Shown here: piece by piece, positions 54,254-63,352 of the stretch
How the letters are laid out: each line of letters starts with the position of its first letter
Numbering within the stretch: position 1 is the first letter of the stretch
Assembly (NCBI RefSeq): GCF_001941825.1
Contig: NZ_CP019038.1
Location: forward strand, 186,001-250,000
Length of the DNA stretch: 64,000 nt
Reading direction: 5' to 3'
From: Massilia putida
Lineage (GTDB): Bacteria; Pseudomonadota; Gammaproteobacteria; Burkholderiales; Burkholderiaceae_D
Notes under the pieces: generated by a model
The model's input: the letters and a program-made list of their open reading frames with translations, nothing else
What the model was told of the DNA's origin: nothing
Databases searched by the model: none
Translations under genes and position numbers: made by a program

Positions 54254-55941
54254 GTCGAGATACCGTACTTGCGCTTGGCCGCCGCCAGTTCCGCATCGAG
54301 CGCGGCCAGGCGCGGGTGCGCGGGATCGATCGCGCGGATGTGTTCCAGCTGCTCTTCCGACAGCGCGGCGAGCGGATGGTCCCAGCCCATCTCCATGATC
54401 TGGCGAAGCACGCCGCCGACGACGGCGATCATCACCTGCAGATTGTTGGGCGCCATGTGCAGCGCTTCCAGCAGGGTCTGGACGGCGCCGCGCACGTCGC
54501 CCATATTGCGCTTCTCGTCCGCAACGCCCAGCAGGATCTGCGCCTGGGCGCGCAATTGCTTGCCCATGCCGTCCGCCAGATCCGGACGGCCGGCGCGGAC
54601 GAACACGTTCAGCGCCTGCTGCGCGGACAGCGCGTCGTCGCCGCCGTTCAGCGTGCCCAGCATGACTTCCGACGCCTCGTCGTCCATGCGGTGCGTGAGG
54701 CAGGATTGCGCGAGGCCCACCCGCATGTTCGGCGACAGCACGCCGCCCGCGCGCACCGCGTCGACCGCAAGCTTGAGTTCCTTGACGGCGGCCGCGCCGT
54801 TGCCCGCCGCGTCGTGCAGCAGCGCCACCGAGATCGCCTTGCAGGCGTCGGCCGCCGGCGTGCCGCGCAGCGAGCGTTCGAGGTCGCGGATGACCGTCGA
54901 CGCGCCGGCCGGATCGCCCTTGACGACGAGCGCCCGGACCAGGTTGACGTGGTCTTCGGGATTGCGGAATTCGGAGTAGCGCGAGCGCGTGACGACCTGC
55001 CGGAACGATTTTTCCGCGCCGTCCGCGTCGCCCGTCTCCAGCGCCACCTCGCCCAGCCGGCGCAGGCGGCGCACGACGTACGGCGAGATCGCGACGGCGT
55101 CTTCCAGCGTCTTCTTGGCCAGGGCGGCGTCGCCGCGCTCCTGCTGGCAGCGTGCGAGCAGGTCGTAGGCGGCCATCAGGCGCGGGTTGTCGGCGACGAG
55201 GTGTTCGAGCACGGGAATCGCCTCGTCGGTGCGGCCTTGCGCGGCGACGGCGCGCGCGAGCCCGAGCCGCGCCCAGCCCAGCGGTTTCGTGGTCAGCACG
55301 TCGCGGTACACCGCTTCGGCCAGCTCGTGTTCCTTGAGCGACGCGTGCAGTTCCGCGCGCAGCCGCGCGAAGTCGAGCGCGTACGCCGGCCGCGTGCGCC
55401 CCGACTCGATCGCCGCTTCGATCGCCTCGCGGGGACGTGCCTGGGCGAGCAGCTGGTAGACGGGAAGCAGGGCGGCGCGGCGCGCGACGGCTTTCTGGAT
55501 CCGTTCGTGCAGCACCTGGACCGTGAAGGGTTTCAGGATGTAGTCGGTGGGCGTGAGCTCGGCCGCGCTGACCACCTTGCCGTACGTGCCTTCCGCCGTC
55601 AGCATGATGAAGATGGCCCAGGGCGGGATGATGCGGTGGTGGCGCAGGTCTTCCAGCAGCTGCTGGCCGTCCTGGCCTTCGCCGCTCGTGGTCCCGCTGC
55701 CGAGGTCATACTCGCACAGGATGATGTCGAACGACTTGCGGCCGAGCGCCTTGATCGCCGTGCCGGCGTTCATCGCGGACTCGATGCGCGTGATGCCCGA
55801 CTGGTTGAGCATGTTCTGCAGGTTCGCGCGGATGCCGGGGTTCGGGTCGACGATCAGCACGCTCAGTTGAGCATTCATCTGGCTGTTCAGCTGAGCGGTC
55901 GCCGGCGTGCCGGTCTGGCTGGATGGGCTGTTTTCTGGCAT
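54250..55941 (-). CDS. Response-regulator receiver protein with TPR repeats
   Basis: Residues about 24-150 form a CheY-like receiver (QLSVLIVDPNPGIRANLQNML at the start and DYILKPFTVQVLHERI at the end with the conserved Lys). The rest, about 170-540, is a TPR solenoid (for example AIPVLEHLVADNPRLMAAYD). No DNA-binding or enzymatic output is present, so it should act by protein contacts. The usual phosphoacceptor Asp is replaced by Glu77 in DIILCEYDLGSG, although Asp79 follows closely. The start at 55941 (MPENSPSS) is preferred over a longer open leader that reaches into the purL promoter. It is divergent from purL. Confidence 0.85.
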   Translation of the reverse strand: MPENSPSSQTGTPATAQLNSQMNAQLSVLIVDPNPGIRANLQNMLNQSGITRIESAMNAGTAIKALGRKSFDIILCEYDLGSGTTSGEGQDGQQLLEDLRHHRIIPPWAIFIMLTAEGTYGKVVSAAELTPTDYILKPFTVQVLHERIQKAVARRAALLPVYQLLAQARPREAIEAAIESGRTRPAYALDFARLRAELHASLKEHELAEAVYRDVLTTKPLGWARLGLARAVAAQGRTDEAIPVLEHLVADNPRLMAAYDLLARCQQERGDAALAKKTLEDAVAISPYVVRRLRRLGEVALETGDADGAEKSFRQVVTRSRYSEFRNPEDHVNLVRALVVKGDPAGASTVIRDLERSLRGTPAADACKAISVALLHDAAGNGAAAVKELKLAVDAVRAGGVLSPNMRVGLAQSCLTHRMDDEASEVMLGTLNGGDDALSAQQALNVFVRAGRPDLADGMGKQLRAQAQILLGVADEKRNMGDVRGAVQTLLEALHMAPNNLQVMIAVVGGVLRQIMEMGWDHPLAALSEEQLEHIRAIDPAHPRLAALDAELAAAKRKYGIST

Positions 55942-56056
55942 GCGTGTCGGTATCCGTCGGGCCTTTTTCAGCACTACGATACCGGTAAGCTGCAAGGTCG
56001 GCAACTTTTCGCCATCCGTGCGGCCACGGCGGCCGACGGAGAGGGGGCCGACGCTG

Positions 56057-56062
56057 TATAAT
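56057..56062 (+). promoter_or_regulatory. TATAAT box upstream of purL
   Basis: A perfect -10 hexamer lies 50 nt before the purL ATG; no convincing -35 box is visible 16-18 bp upstream. Confidence 0.4.
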
Positions 56063-56112
56063 AGCGGGCTTCTTTCACCCGCAGCCACGCTGCATCAACC
56101 GACTTCCAAGCC

Positions 56113-59100
56113 ATGTTGATTCTGCCGGGTTCCAACGCCCTCTCTGCTTTCCGTAGCCAACGCCTCCTCACGCAACTGCAAGCCGTCGCCCCGACGGTGG
56201 CCGACGTGTCGGCGCGTTACTACCACTTCATCGACGCAAGCGCCCCCCTCACCACGGAGGATACGGAGCGCTTGAGCGCCATGCTCACCTATGGCGAGCC
56301 TGTGCCGGAAACGCAGTACGAGGGCGTGATCGAGGAATTCTTCGTGATCCCGCGCCTGGGGACGATCTCGCCGTGGGCCTCGAAGGCCACCGACATCGCC
56401 CACAATTGCGGCATGGCCCACATCCACCGCGTCGAGCGCGGCGTCGCGTTCAAGGTCGTCCTGAAGAGCGGCATCCTCGGCACCGGTTTCGGTGCGCCGA
56501 AAAAGCTGGCGGACAACGAGGTCCAGGCCGTCGCCGCGCTGCTGCACGACCGCATGACGGAAACGGTGCTGCGCAGTGCCGACCAGGCGCAGGCCCTGTT
56601 CACGGACCTGGAAAGCCGTCCGCTGGAACAGATCGACGTGCTGGGCCAGGGTCGCGCGGCCCTCGTCGACGCGAATGCGAACATGGGCCTGGCGCTTGCC
56701 GAGGACGAGATCGACTACCTGTTCGACGCCTTCTCCCGCGTCCAGCGCAACCCGACGGACGTCGAGCTGATGATGTTCGCGCAGGCGAACTCGGAGCACT
56801 GCCGCCACAAGATCTTCAACGCCGAGTGGACCATCGACGGCGCGAAACAGGACAAGTCCCTGTTCCAGATGATCAAGAATACGCACCAGCTGCAGCCGAA
56901 GGGCACGATCGTCGCGTACAGCGACAACTCGGCCATCATGGAAGGCGCCGAGGCGCTGCGCTTCTACCCGCAGGCCGGCAGCCAGGTCTACGCGCCGGTC
57001 ACGCAGCTGACGCATACGCTGATGAAGGTCGAGACCCATAACCACCCGACGGCGATCTCCCCGTTCCCGGGCGCCTCGACGGGCGCCGGCGGCGAGATCC
57101 GCGACGAGGGCGCGACGGGCCGCGGCGCCAAGCCGAAGGCGGGCCTGACCGGCTTCACCGTGTCGAACCTGTACCTGCCGGATGCCGTGCGGCCGTGGGA
57201 AAACGCGGCCAACGTGAACTCGGCCGACAAGGCAGGCAGCGATAAAGTCTACGGCAAGCCGGAACGCATCGCGTCGCCGCTGCAGATCATGGTCGACGGC
57301 CCGCTGGGCGGTGCCGCCTTCAACAACGAATTCGGCCGGCCGAACCTCGGCGGCTACTTCCGCACCTACGAACAGAACGTGGGCCCGACCGCTATCAACG
57401 GCAACACCGTGTTCGGCTACCACAAGCCGATCATGATCGCGGGCGGCATCGGCAACATCTCGGACGCCCACACGCACAAGAACGACATCCCGGTCGGCAG
57501 CCTGCTGCTGCAGCTGGGCGGCCCAGGCATGCGCATCGGCATGGCCGGCGCCGCGGCGTCGTCGATGGCGACCGGCACCAACACGGCCGACCTGGACTTC
57601 GACTCGGTCCAGCGCGGCAACCCGGAGATGGAGCGGCGCGCGCAGGAAGTCATCAACAGCTGCTGGCAGCTGGGCGACGCGAATCCGATCATCTCGATCC
57701 ACGACGTGGGCGCGGGCGGCATCTCGAACGCCTTCCCGGAAATCACCAACGACGCCAAGCGCGGCGCCACATTCGACCTGCGCAAGGTGCCGCTGGAAGA
57801 AAGCGGCATGTCGCCCAAGGAAATCTGGAGCAACGAGTCGCAGGAGCGCTACGTACTGGCGATTTCGCCCGACGACCTGCCGCGCTTCGCCGCCATCTGC
57901 GAACGTGAGCGTTGCCCGTTCGCGGCCGTCGGCGTCGCCACGGAAGAGCGCCAGCTGCGCCTGATCGACCCGATCACGAACACGTCGCCGGTCGACATGC
58001 CGATGGACGTCCTGCTCGGCAAACCGCCGAAGATGCACCGCAACGTCGAGCACGTGAAGAACGAATTCGCGCCGGTCGACGTGACGGGCCTGGACCTGGA
58101 AGACGTCGCGCGCCGCGTGCTGCTGCTGCCGACCGTCGCGGATAAATCGTTCCTGATCACCATCGGCGACCGCACCGTCGGCGGCATGAGCGTGCGCGAC
58201 CAGATGGTCGGACCGTGGCAGGTGCCGGTCGCCGACTGCGCCGTCACGACCTTGAGCTTCGAAGGCTATAAGGGCGAGGCGATGGCGATGGGCGAGCGTA
58301 CGCCCCTCGCCGTCATCGACGCCGCCGCGTCGGGCCGCATGGCCGTGGGCGAATCGATCACGAACATCGCCGCCGCGCCGATCGCCGATATCTCGGCGAT
58401 CAAGCTGTCCGCCAACTGGATGGCCGCATGCGGTCAGCCGGGCCAGGACGCCGCGCTGTTCGACACCGTCAAAGCCGTGGGCATGGAGCTGTGCCCGGCG
58501 CTGGGCGTGTCGATCCCGGTCGGCAAGGATTCGCTGTCGATGCGTACCACGTGGACGGAAAATGGCGCCGGGGGTAAGGTCGAGTCTAAGGCCGTCGTGT
58601 CGCCGGTGTCGCTGATCGTGTCGAGCTTCGCGCCCGTCACCGACGTGCGCAAGACGCTGACCCCGCAACTGCGCACGGACCTCGGCGACACGTCGCTGAT
58701 CCTCATCGACCTGGGCCGCGGCAAGAACCGCCTGGGCGCCTCCGCGCTGGCGCAGGTCACGCAGCAGCTGGGCAACGACGTGCCGGACGTCGACAACCCG
58801 GCCGACCTGAAAGCCTTCTTCGCCGCGATCCAGCAGCTGAACAACGACGGCAAGCTGCTCGCCTACCACGACCGTTCGGACGGCGGCCTGTACGCCACGC
58901 TGTGCGAGATGGCCTTCGCGGGGCGCGCCGGCGTGTCCGTCAACCTCGACATCCTGACGATGGAAGGCGAGCACGCGTCCGACCACGGCGACGCCAAGAA
59001 CTGGGCGGCGCAAGTGGGCGAACGCCGCAACGACCTGACCTTGCGTGCGCTGTTCAACGAAGAGCTGGGCGCCGTCGTGCAGGTGAAGACCGCCGAGAAA

Positions 59101-60168
59101 TCGGACGTGATGAACGTCCTGCGCTCGTTCGACCTGGGCGCTTGCAGCCACATCATCGGCAAGGTGAACGACCGCGGCGTCGTCGAATTCACGCGCGACA
59201 CGAAGGTCATCTACAACAAGCGCCGCAGCGAACTGCACCGCCTGTGGAGCGAGACGAGCTGGCGCATCGCGCGCCTGCGCGACAACCCCGCCTGCGTCGA
59301 CCAGGAATACGACCGCCTGCTGGACGAGCAGGACCCGGGCTTCACGCCCAAGCTGGTGCACGACACCAATGTAAACATCGCCGCGCCGTTCATCGCGACG
59401 GGCGCCCGCCCGACGGTCGCGATCCTGCGCGAGCAGGGCGTCAACTCGCACATCGAAACGGCATGGGCGATGCACCAGGCGGGCTTTACGGCCGTCGACG
59501 TGCACATGAGCGACCTGATCGCCGGCCGCGCGAAGCTGGACGACTTCAAGGGCCTGATCGCTGTGGGCGGCTTCTCGTACGGCGACGTGCTGGGGGCCGG
59601 CGAAGGCTGGGCCAAGACGATCCTGTTCAATCCGGACCTGAAGGCGGCCTTCGCCGAGTTCTTCGGCCGGGGCGACACGTTCGGCCTGGGCGTCTGCAAC
59701 GGCTGCCAGATGATGAGCAACCTGAAGTCCATCATCCCGGGCGCCGAGGCGTGGCCGAAATTCACCCGCAACAAGTCGGAACAGTTCGAGGCGCGCTTCG
59801 GCATGGTCGAGGTGATGGACTCGCCGTCGATCTTCTTCCAGGACCTCGCGGGCACGCACGCCCCGCTGGCGATCGCGCACGGCGAAGGCTATGCGGACTT
59901 CTCGCAGACCGGCGACATCGCGAAGGTCGTGAAGGCGCTGCGCTACATCGACAACCGCGGTGCCGCGACCGAGGCGTATCCGTTCAACCCGAACGGCTCG
60001 CCGGAAGGCCTGACGGCGGTCACGACGCCGGATGGACGCTTCACCGTCATGATGCCGCACGCGGAGCGCGTGGCGCGCACCGTCACCATGTCGTGGCATC
60101 CGGATGGCTGGGGCGAGGATTCGCCGTGGGCGCGCATGTTCCAGAATGCGCGGAAGTGGGTGGGTTGA
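56113..60168 (+). CDS. purL: Phosphoribosylformylglycinamidine synthase (large, single-chain)
   Basis: Fourth step of purine synthesis: converts FGAR, glutamine and ATP to FGAM. The single-chain proteobacterial form is complete at 1351 residues. The N-terminal domain has the FGAM motif [19 protein letters not shown], the synthetase core has [20 protein letters not shown] and the repeated [16 protein letters not shown] and [16 protein letters not shown], and the glutaminase domain ends with the nucleophile in [10 protein letters not shown] and the catalytic His in [11 protein letters not shown]. The ATG at 56113 matches the family start. A terminator follows 21 nt after the stop, so it is monocistronic. 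Confidence 0.97.
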   Translation: MLILPGSNALSAFRSQRLLTQLQAVAPTVADVSARYYHFIDASAPLTTEDTERLSAMLTYGEPVPETQYEGVIEEFFVIPRLGTISPWASKATDIAHNCGMAHIHRVERGVAFKVVLKSGILGTGFGAPKKLADNEVQAVAALLHDRMTETVLRSADQAQALFTDLESRPLEQIDVLGQGRAALVDANANMGLALAEDEIDYLFDAFSRVQRNPTDVELMMFAQANSEHCRHKIFNAEWTIDGAKQDKSLFQMIKNTHQLQPKGTIVAYSDNSAIMEGAEALRFYPQAGSQVYAPVTQLTHTLMKVETHNHPTAISPFPGASTGAGGEIRDEGATGRGAKPKAGLTGFTVSNLYLPDAVRPWENAANVNSADKAGSDKVYGKPERIASPLQIMVDGPLGGAAFNNEFGRPNLGGYFRTYEQNVGPTAINGNTVFGYHKPIMIAGGIGNISDAHTHKNDIPVGSLLLQLGGPGMRIGMAGAAASSMATGTNTADLDFDSVQRGNPEMERRAQEVINSCWQLGDANPIISIHDVGAGGISNAFPEITNDAKRGATFDLRKVPLEESGMSPKEIWSNESQERYVLAISPDDLPRFAAICERERCPFAAVGVATEERQLRLIDPITNTSPVDMPMDVLLGKPPKMHRNVEHVKNEFAPVDVTGLDLEDVARRVLLLPTVADKSFLITIGDRTVGGMSVRDQMVGPWQVPVADCAVTTLSFEGYKGEAMAMGERTPLAVIDAAASGRMAVGESITNIAAAPIADISAIKLSANWMAACGQPGQDAALFDTVKAVGMELCPALGVSIPVGKDSLSMRTTWTENGAGGKVESKAVVSPVSLIVSSFAPVTDVRKTLTPQLRTDLGDTSLILIDLGRGKNRLGASALAQVTQQLGNDVPDVDNPADLKAFFAAIQQLNNDGKLLAYHDRSDGGLYATLCEMAFAGRAGVSVNLDILTMEGEHASDHGDAKNWAAQVGERRNDLTLRALFNEELGAVVQVKTAEKSDVMNVLRSFDLGACSHIIGKVNDRGVVEFTRDTKVIYNKRRSELHRLWSETSWRIARLRDNPACVDQEYDRLLDEQDPGFTPKLVHDTNVNIAAPFIATGARPTVAILREQGVNSHIETAWAMHQAGFTAVDVHMSDLIAGRAKLDDFKGLIAVGGFSYGDVLGAGEGWAKTILFNPDLKAAFAEFFGRGDTFGLGVCNGCQMMSNLKSIIPGAEAWPKFTRNKSEQFEARFGMVEVMDSPSIFFQDLAGTHAPLAIAHGEGYADFSQTGDIAKVVKALRYIDNRGAATEAYPFNPNGSPEGLTAVTTPDGRFTVMMPHAERVARTVTMSWHPDGWGEDSPWARMFQNARKWVG

Positions 60169-60189
60169 TCACCGGTCTTCCTGCATGCG

Positions 60190-60219
60190 AAAAGCGCTCC
60201 CGTGGGGGCGCTTTTTTTT
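60190..60219 (+). terminator. Rho-independent terminator after purL
   Basis: AAAAGCGC and GCGCTTTT form an 8-bp stem with partial pairing of CCC and GGG in the loop, followed by four more T. Confidence 0.85.
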
Positions 60220-60245
60220 ACCGGATTCGAACGCGGGAGGTGTCG

Positions 60246-60647
60246 ATGGACAAGAGCCAGCGCAAGGCGATGATCGTCGTGGCTTTGATTGCCGTTCTTG
60301 CCTTGCCCGTTTATCTGATCGTCGGCGTCGTCACGGCGCCGTTCGGGATCGGGTTGCTCATGCTGATGAACAACCATCCGTGGATATTGAATCTGTACCC
60401 GTTCCTGTTCGCGTACCTGGGGGACGGGCAGGGCCCGGCACACTACATCGACAATGCGATCAGCCTGCCGCTGACCGTCATGCAATGGATCGCCATTGCC
60501 TGGATTGCCGGGATGATATCGCGCAAGCGGGAATTCCGCGTCATCCTGCTTTACACCGTCGGGACGGTTGTCGCCTTTGGCGTCGTGACAGCCGCGCTGT
60601 TGGCGGCGTTCGGCGTCACGCTGTACACCCAGGCGGCCCACACGTGA
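60246..60647 (+). CDS. Hypothetical three-helix membrane protein
   Basis: A 133-residue protein with a charged start (MDKSQRKA) and three to four hydrophobic stretches at about residues 9-45, 77-90 and 98-125 (for example MIVVALIAVLALPVYLIVG and VILLYTVGTVVAFGVVTA). No motif or family recognised. The ATG follows GGGAGGTG and is the best start. It lies between the purL terminator and a convergent DUF1304 gene, so it is probably transcribed alone. Confidence 0.65.
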   Translation: MDKSQRKAMIVVALIAVLALPVYLIVGVVTAPFGIGLLMLMNNHPWILNLYPFLFAYLGDGQGPAHYIDNAISLPLTVMQWIAIAWIAGMISRKREFRVILLYTVGTVVAFGVVTAALLAAFGVTLYTQAAHT

Positions 60648-60669
60648 TCAGGCCGGTGGCGCCCGCGCG

Positions 60670-61029
60670 TCAAGCCGCGAGCCACGCGATGAGCGCCAGC
60701 CCCGCCGGCGCGGTCTGCACGGCGAGGATGCGCCGCGACACGGTCGCGGCGCCCCACACGCCCGCGATGGCGACGCACACAAGGCCGAAGACCACGAACG
60801 CGCGGCCGATATGCGCGTCCGGATGCAGCAAGCCCACCGCCAGCATGGCCGCCAGGAACCCGTTGTAACACCCCTGGTTCGACATCAGCGGCGCCAGCGC
60901 ATCCACCTGGCCTTCCTTGATCCGGAACACCTTCCTGCCGCGGGTGCGGAACAGGACGGTCTCGATCAGCACGATGTAGACGTGGATGGCGATGACGACG
61001 GCGGTGAGGAGGGCGGCGATCAGCAACAT
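60670..61029 (-). CDS. DUF1304 family membrane protein
   Basis: A 119-residue protein with four membrane helices and the DUF1304 signatures: IAIHVYIVLIETVLF in the first helix, RGRKVFRI after it, and the conserved NQGCYNGFLAAMLAVGLL in the second. Function unknown; the fold resembles small MAPEG-like helical bundles. I use the ATG at 61029 (MLLIAALLT) behind CCGGAATA; a TTG five codons upstream is also open. Confidence 0.82.
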   Translation of the reverse strand: MLLIAALLTAVVIAIHVYIVLIETVLFRTRGRKVFRIKEGQVDALAPLMSNQGCYNGFLAAMLAVGLLHPDAHIGRAFVVFGLVCVAIAGVWGAATVSRRILAVQTAPAGLALIAWLAA

Positions 61030-61091
61030 GTTTATTCCGGTCAATGGATGTGTACATACTGTACCGTATCCGCCGCCGTCCGCGGTGCCGA

Positions 61092-62393
61092 TCAGCGCAT
61101 CAAGCGGTCCAGCTCGGGCTGCATCTCGCGCTGCCAGATCTTGTAGCCTTCGGCGTTCGGGTGCAGCAGGTCAGGCATGATATCCTTCGACAGCGTGCCG
61201 TCCGAGGCCAGGAAGGCCTTGTTCATGTTGAGGAAGAAGACGTGCTTGCCGTCCGCCAGCGTCGGCAGCATCGCGTTGACCTTCTCGTTCAACACGCGCA
61301 GGGTGTCGTCCGGCTTTTCGCCGCGCGGGAAGATCCCCAGCAGCAGGATCTTCGTGTGTGGCAAGTGCTTGCGGATTTCCTGGATGTCGCGCCGGATGCC
61401 GGCGTAGAGCAGTTCCGGAGGTTCCTGGCGGAAGCCGGTATTGTTCGTGCCGATCATCAGGACGGCCACCTTCGGGTCGATGCCGTCGATTTCGCCATGC
61501 TGCAGGCGCCACAGGACGTTCTCCGTGCGGTCGCCGCCATAGCCCAGGTCCAGCGCGTTGTACTTGCCGTAGAACGCTTTGAACAGCTCCGGCTGTTCCT
61601 TTTCCCAGTGGTGCGTGATGGAGTCGCCGATGAAGACGAGCTCGGTGCGCTCGCCGGCGGCCTTGCGGCGCGCGATCTCGGCCAGCTTTTCCTCGTGGCG
61701 CGGCATCCACCAGTCGAGCGACCAAGACTCGTTCAGCGGCGACGGCGTCACGCTGACCGTGCGGTAGTCCGGGCACGTCTGGTTCGGTTTGCCGGCCTTG
61801 TCGATGCGGATGTTGGCGATCTCGACGTCGCCCTTGCCCGTGCCGTCCAGCGCGAACGGTGTCGTCACGGCGCTGAAGTCGTCTCCTTTGCGGTAAAAGC
61901 ACGACAGCGCATAGCTCAGGTGCTGCCAGCCTTTGCCCTGGGCGGCGCGCGCCGGGATCACGTCGCTGACCTTGCGCTCGCAATCCTTGCCGCAGTCGAC
62001 ACGGAAGTTCAGGCCGCCGCCGGCCAGCTCATTCACTTTCAGGTCGAACGAGACCGTGCCCTTCGCCAGGTAGGGACGCAGGTCGAGCGGGGCGCTCTGC
62101 ACGCGCAGGGTCGAGAACCAGGCGTCCTTCCAGCTCAGGCCGAGGGCGTCGCCGGGCGTCTCCCTGGTCGTGCGGCGCGCCTCGACGACGGCGTTCGGCT
62201 GCTTGGGATCGTTGTCCATGCGGCCAGTCTCGGCCGTCAACGGTTGCTGGACGTCGAAGTCGCCGAACATCACGCTGCTCCCCGCGAGCGGCTGGGCGAC
62301 GTACAGGGGCAGGGTGGACGCGGGCGGCGCGGCCGTCGCGACGGTGGCGGCCAGGGCGGACAGGACGAGAGTGGCGGAATGGTGGAGTTTCAT
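61092..62393 (-). CDS. Secreted SGNH/GDSL esterase with N-terminal ExoP-type sugar-binding domain
   Basis: A signal peptide (about residues 1-22) precedes two domains. Residues about 28-200 resemble the galactose-binding-like domain at the C-terminus of bacterial exo-1,4-beta-glucosidases (GDALGLSWKDAWFSTLRV, SFDLKVNELAGGGLNFRVDC, GKGWQHLSYALSCF). Residues about 245-433 are a PAF-acetylhydrolase-like SGNH hydrolase: GDSITHHWE with Ser258, GYGGDRTENVLWRLQHGE, MIGTNNTG and DLLHPNAEGY with the catalytic Asp and His. A secreted carbohydrate esterase acting on acylated glucans is a reasonable inference. The gene is alone, with no CAZyme neighbours. Confidence 0.85.
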   Translation of the reverse strand: MKLHHSATLVLSALAATVATAAPPASTLPLYVAQPLAGSSVMFGDFDVQQPLTAETGRMDNDPKQPNAVVEARRTTRETPGDALGLSWKDAWFSTLRVQSAPLDLRPYLAKGTVSFDLKVNELAGGGLNFRVDCGKDCERKVSDVIPARAAQGKGWQHLSYALSCFYRKGDDFSAVTTPFALDGTGKGDVEIANIRIDKAGKPNQTCPDYRTVSVTPSPLNESWSLDWWMPRHEEKLAEIARRKAAGERTELVFIGDSITHHWEKEQPELFKAFYGKYNALDLGYGGDRTENVLWRLQHGEIDGIDPKVAVLMIGTNNTGFRQEPPELLYAGIRRDIQEIRKHLPHTKILLLGIFPRGEKPDDTLRVLNEKVNAMLPTLADGKHVFFLNMNKAFLASDGTLSKDIMPDLLHPNAEGYKIWQREMQPELDRLMR

Positions 62394-62432
62394 GCGTGTC
62401 TCAAGTTTGTTGTTTGGTCGAACAAATTGGTC

Positions 62433-62460
62433 AAAAAAAAGCGCCCCGACGGAGCGCTTT
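62433..62460 (-). terminator. Rho-independent terminator after the parvulin gene
   Basis: On the minus strand AAAGCGC and GCGCTTT bound a 9-nt loop (TCCGTCGGG partly pairs) and are followed by five more T, 16 nt after the isomerase stop. Confidence 0.85.
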
Positions 62461-62476
62461 CTCTTGCCGAGCCAGC

Positions 62477-63256
62477 TTACTGGATCTTGGCTTTCTTCAT
62501 CAGCTCTTCGCGGAACGCAGCCAGCTTGCGCTGCTGCAGCGATTCCGCGACCTGCTGCTTGACTTCTTCCAGCGGCGGCACCTTGGCCGGACGGACGTCT
62601 TCCAGCTTGATCACGTGCCAGCCGAACTGGGTGTGCACCGGGGTCTCGGTGATCTGACCTTTTTGCAGCGAGGTCATGGCCTTCGAGAATTCAGGCACGA
62701 ACGAGGCCGGGCTAGCCCAGTCCAGGTCGCCGCCGTTCGGTGCCGAGCCCGGGTCTTTCGACTGCTTGGCCAGGTCTTCGAACTTGGCGCCGCCTTTCAG
62801 CTTGGCGATGATCTGCTTGGCTTCGTCTTCCGTGCCGACCAGGATGTGACGGGCGTGGTATTCCTTGTCGCCGACCTGGGCCTTGTACTTGTCGTACTCG
62901 GCCTTGATGTCCGCATCCTTGACCGGATTCTTCTTGATGTAATCGGCCAGCATCGCATTGATGATGATGCTCTGGCGGGCGTTGTCGATTGCGTTCTTGA
63001 CGTCCGGGCGGGTACCGACGCCTTGCTTGTCGGCTTCCTGGATCAGGACTTCGCGGCCGATCAGATCCTTCTTGATTGCCTCGCGCAGTTGCGGGGAATC
63101 GGTTGCCTTGCCCTGGGCGACGACCTGCTTGACCACCTGGTCAACCTTGGCCGCGGGGATGGGCTTGCCATTGACGGTCGCAACGTTCTGCGCGAACGAC
63201 GGCAGGGCTACCATCGCGGTCATGGCTAACAACAGGCGGGCTGGCTTCACAATCAT
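62477..63256 (-). CDS. Periplasmic parvulin-type peptidyl-prolyl isomerase, copy 1
   Basis: A 259-residue protein with a signal peptide (LLLAMTAMVALPSFAQ), a short SurA-like N-terminal region (VATVNGKPIPAAKVDQVVKQ) and a parvulin domain at about residues 132-222 (YHARHILVGTEDEAKQII, KQSKDPGSAPNGGDLDW and QFGWHVIKLEDVRP). It assists folding in the periplasm, like PrsA/PpiC proteins. It lies directly downstream of a close paralogue on the same strand with 96 nt between them, and ends at a strong terminator. Confidence 0.92.
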   Translation of the reverse strand: MIVKPARLLLAMTAMVALPSFAQNVATVNGKPIPAAKVDQVVKQVVAQGKATDSPQLREAIKKDLIGREVLIQEADKQGVGTRPDVKNAIDNARQSIIINAMLADYIKKNPVKDADIKAEYDKYKAQVGDKEYHARHILVGTEDEAKQIIAKLKGGAKFEDLAKQSKDPGSAPNGGDLDWASPASFVPEFSKAMTSLQKGQITETPVHTQFGWHVIKLEDVRPAKVPPLEEVKQQVAESLQQRKLAAFREELMKKAKIQ

Positions 63257-63318
63257 TTATTCGATCCTATCTAAAACCGGTGGTGGTCCGGTCAACACGA
63301 AAAGTCGCCAGGGCGACG

Positions 63319-63342
63319 AAAACCGGCGGCCAGGGCCGCCGG
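63319..63342 (-). terminator. Weak terminator-like hairpin between the two parvulin genes
   Basis: CCGGCGGC and GCCGCCGG form a perfect 8-bp stem with a 4-nt loop, followed on the minus strand by TTTT. It may lower read-through from the upstream copy into the downstream one. Confidence 0.5.
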
Positions 63343-63352
63343 CGCTGCAATG

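Noticed and set aside
56095..60099. A 1334-codon open frame antisense to purL
   Set aside because: Its composition (Arg, His, Asp, Val rich with no domain) is that of a shadow frame in GC-rich DNA, and the plus strand encodes an unmistakable full-length PurL.
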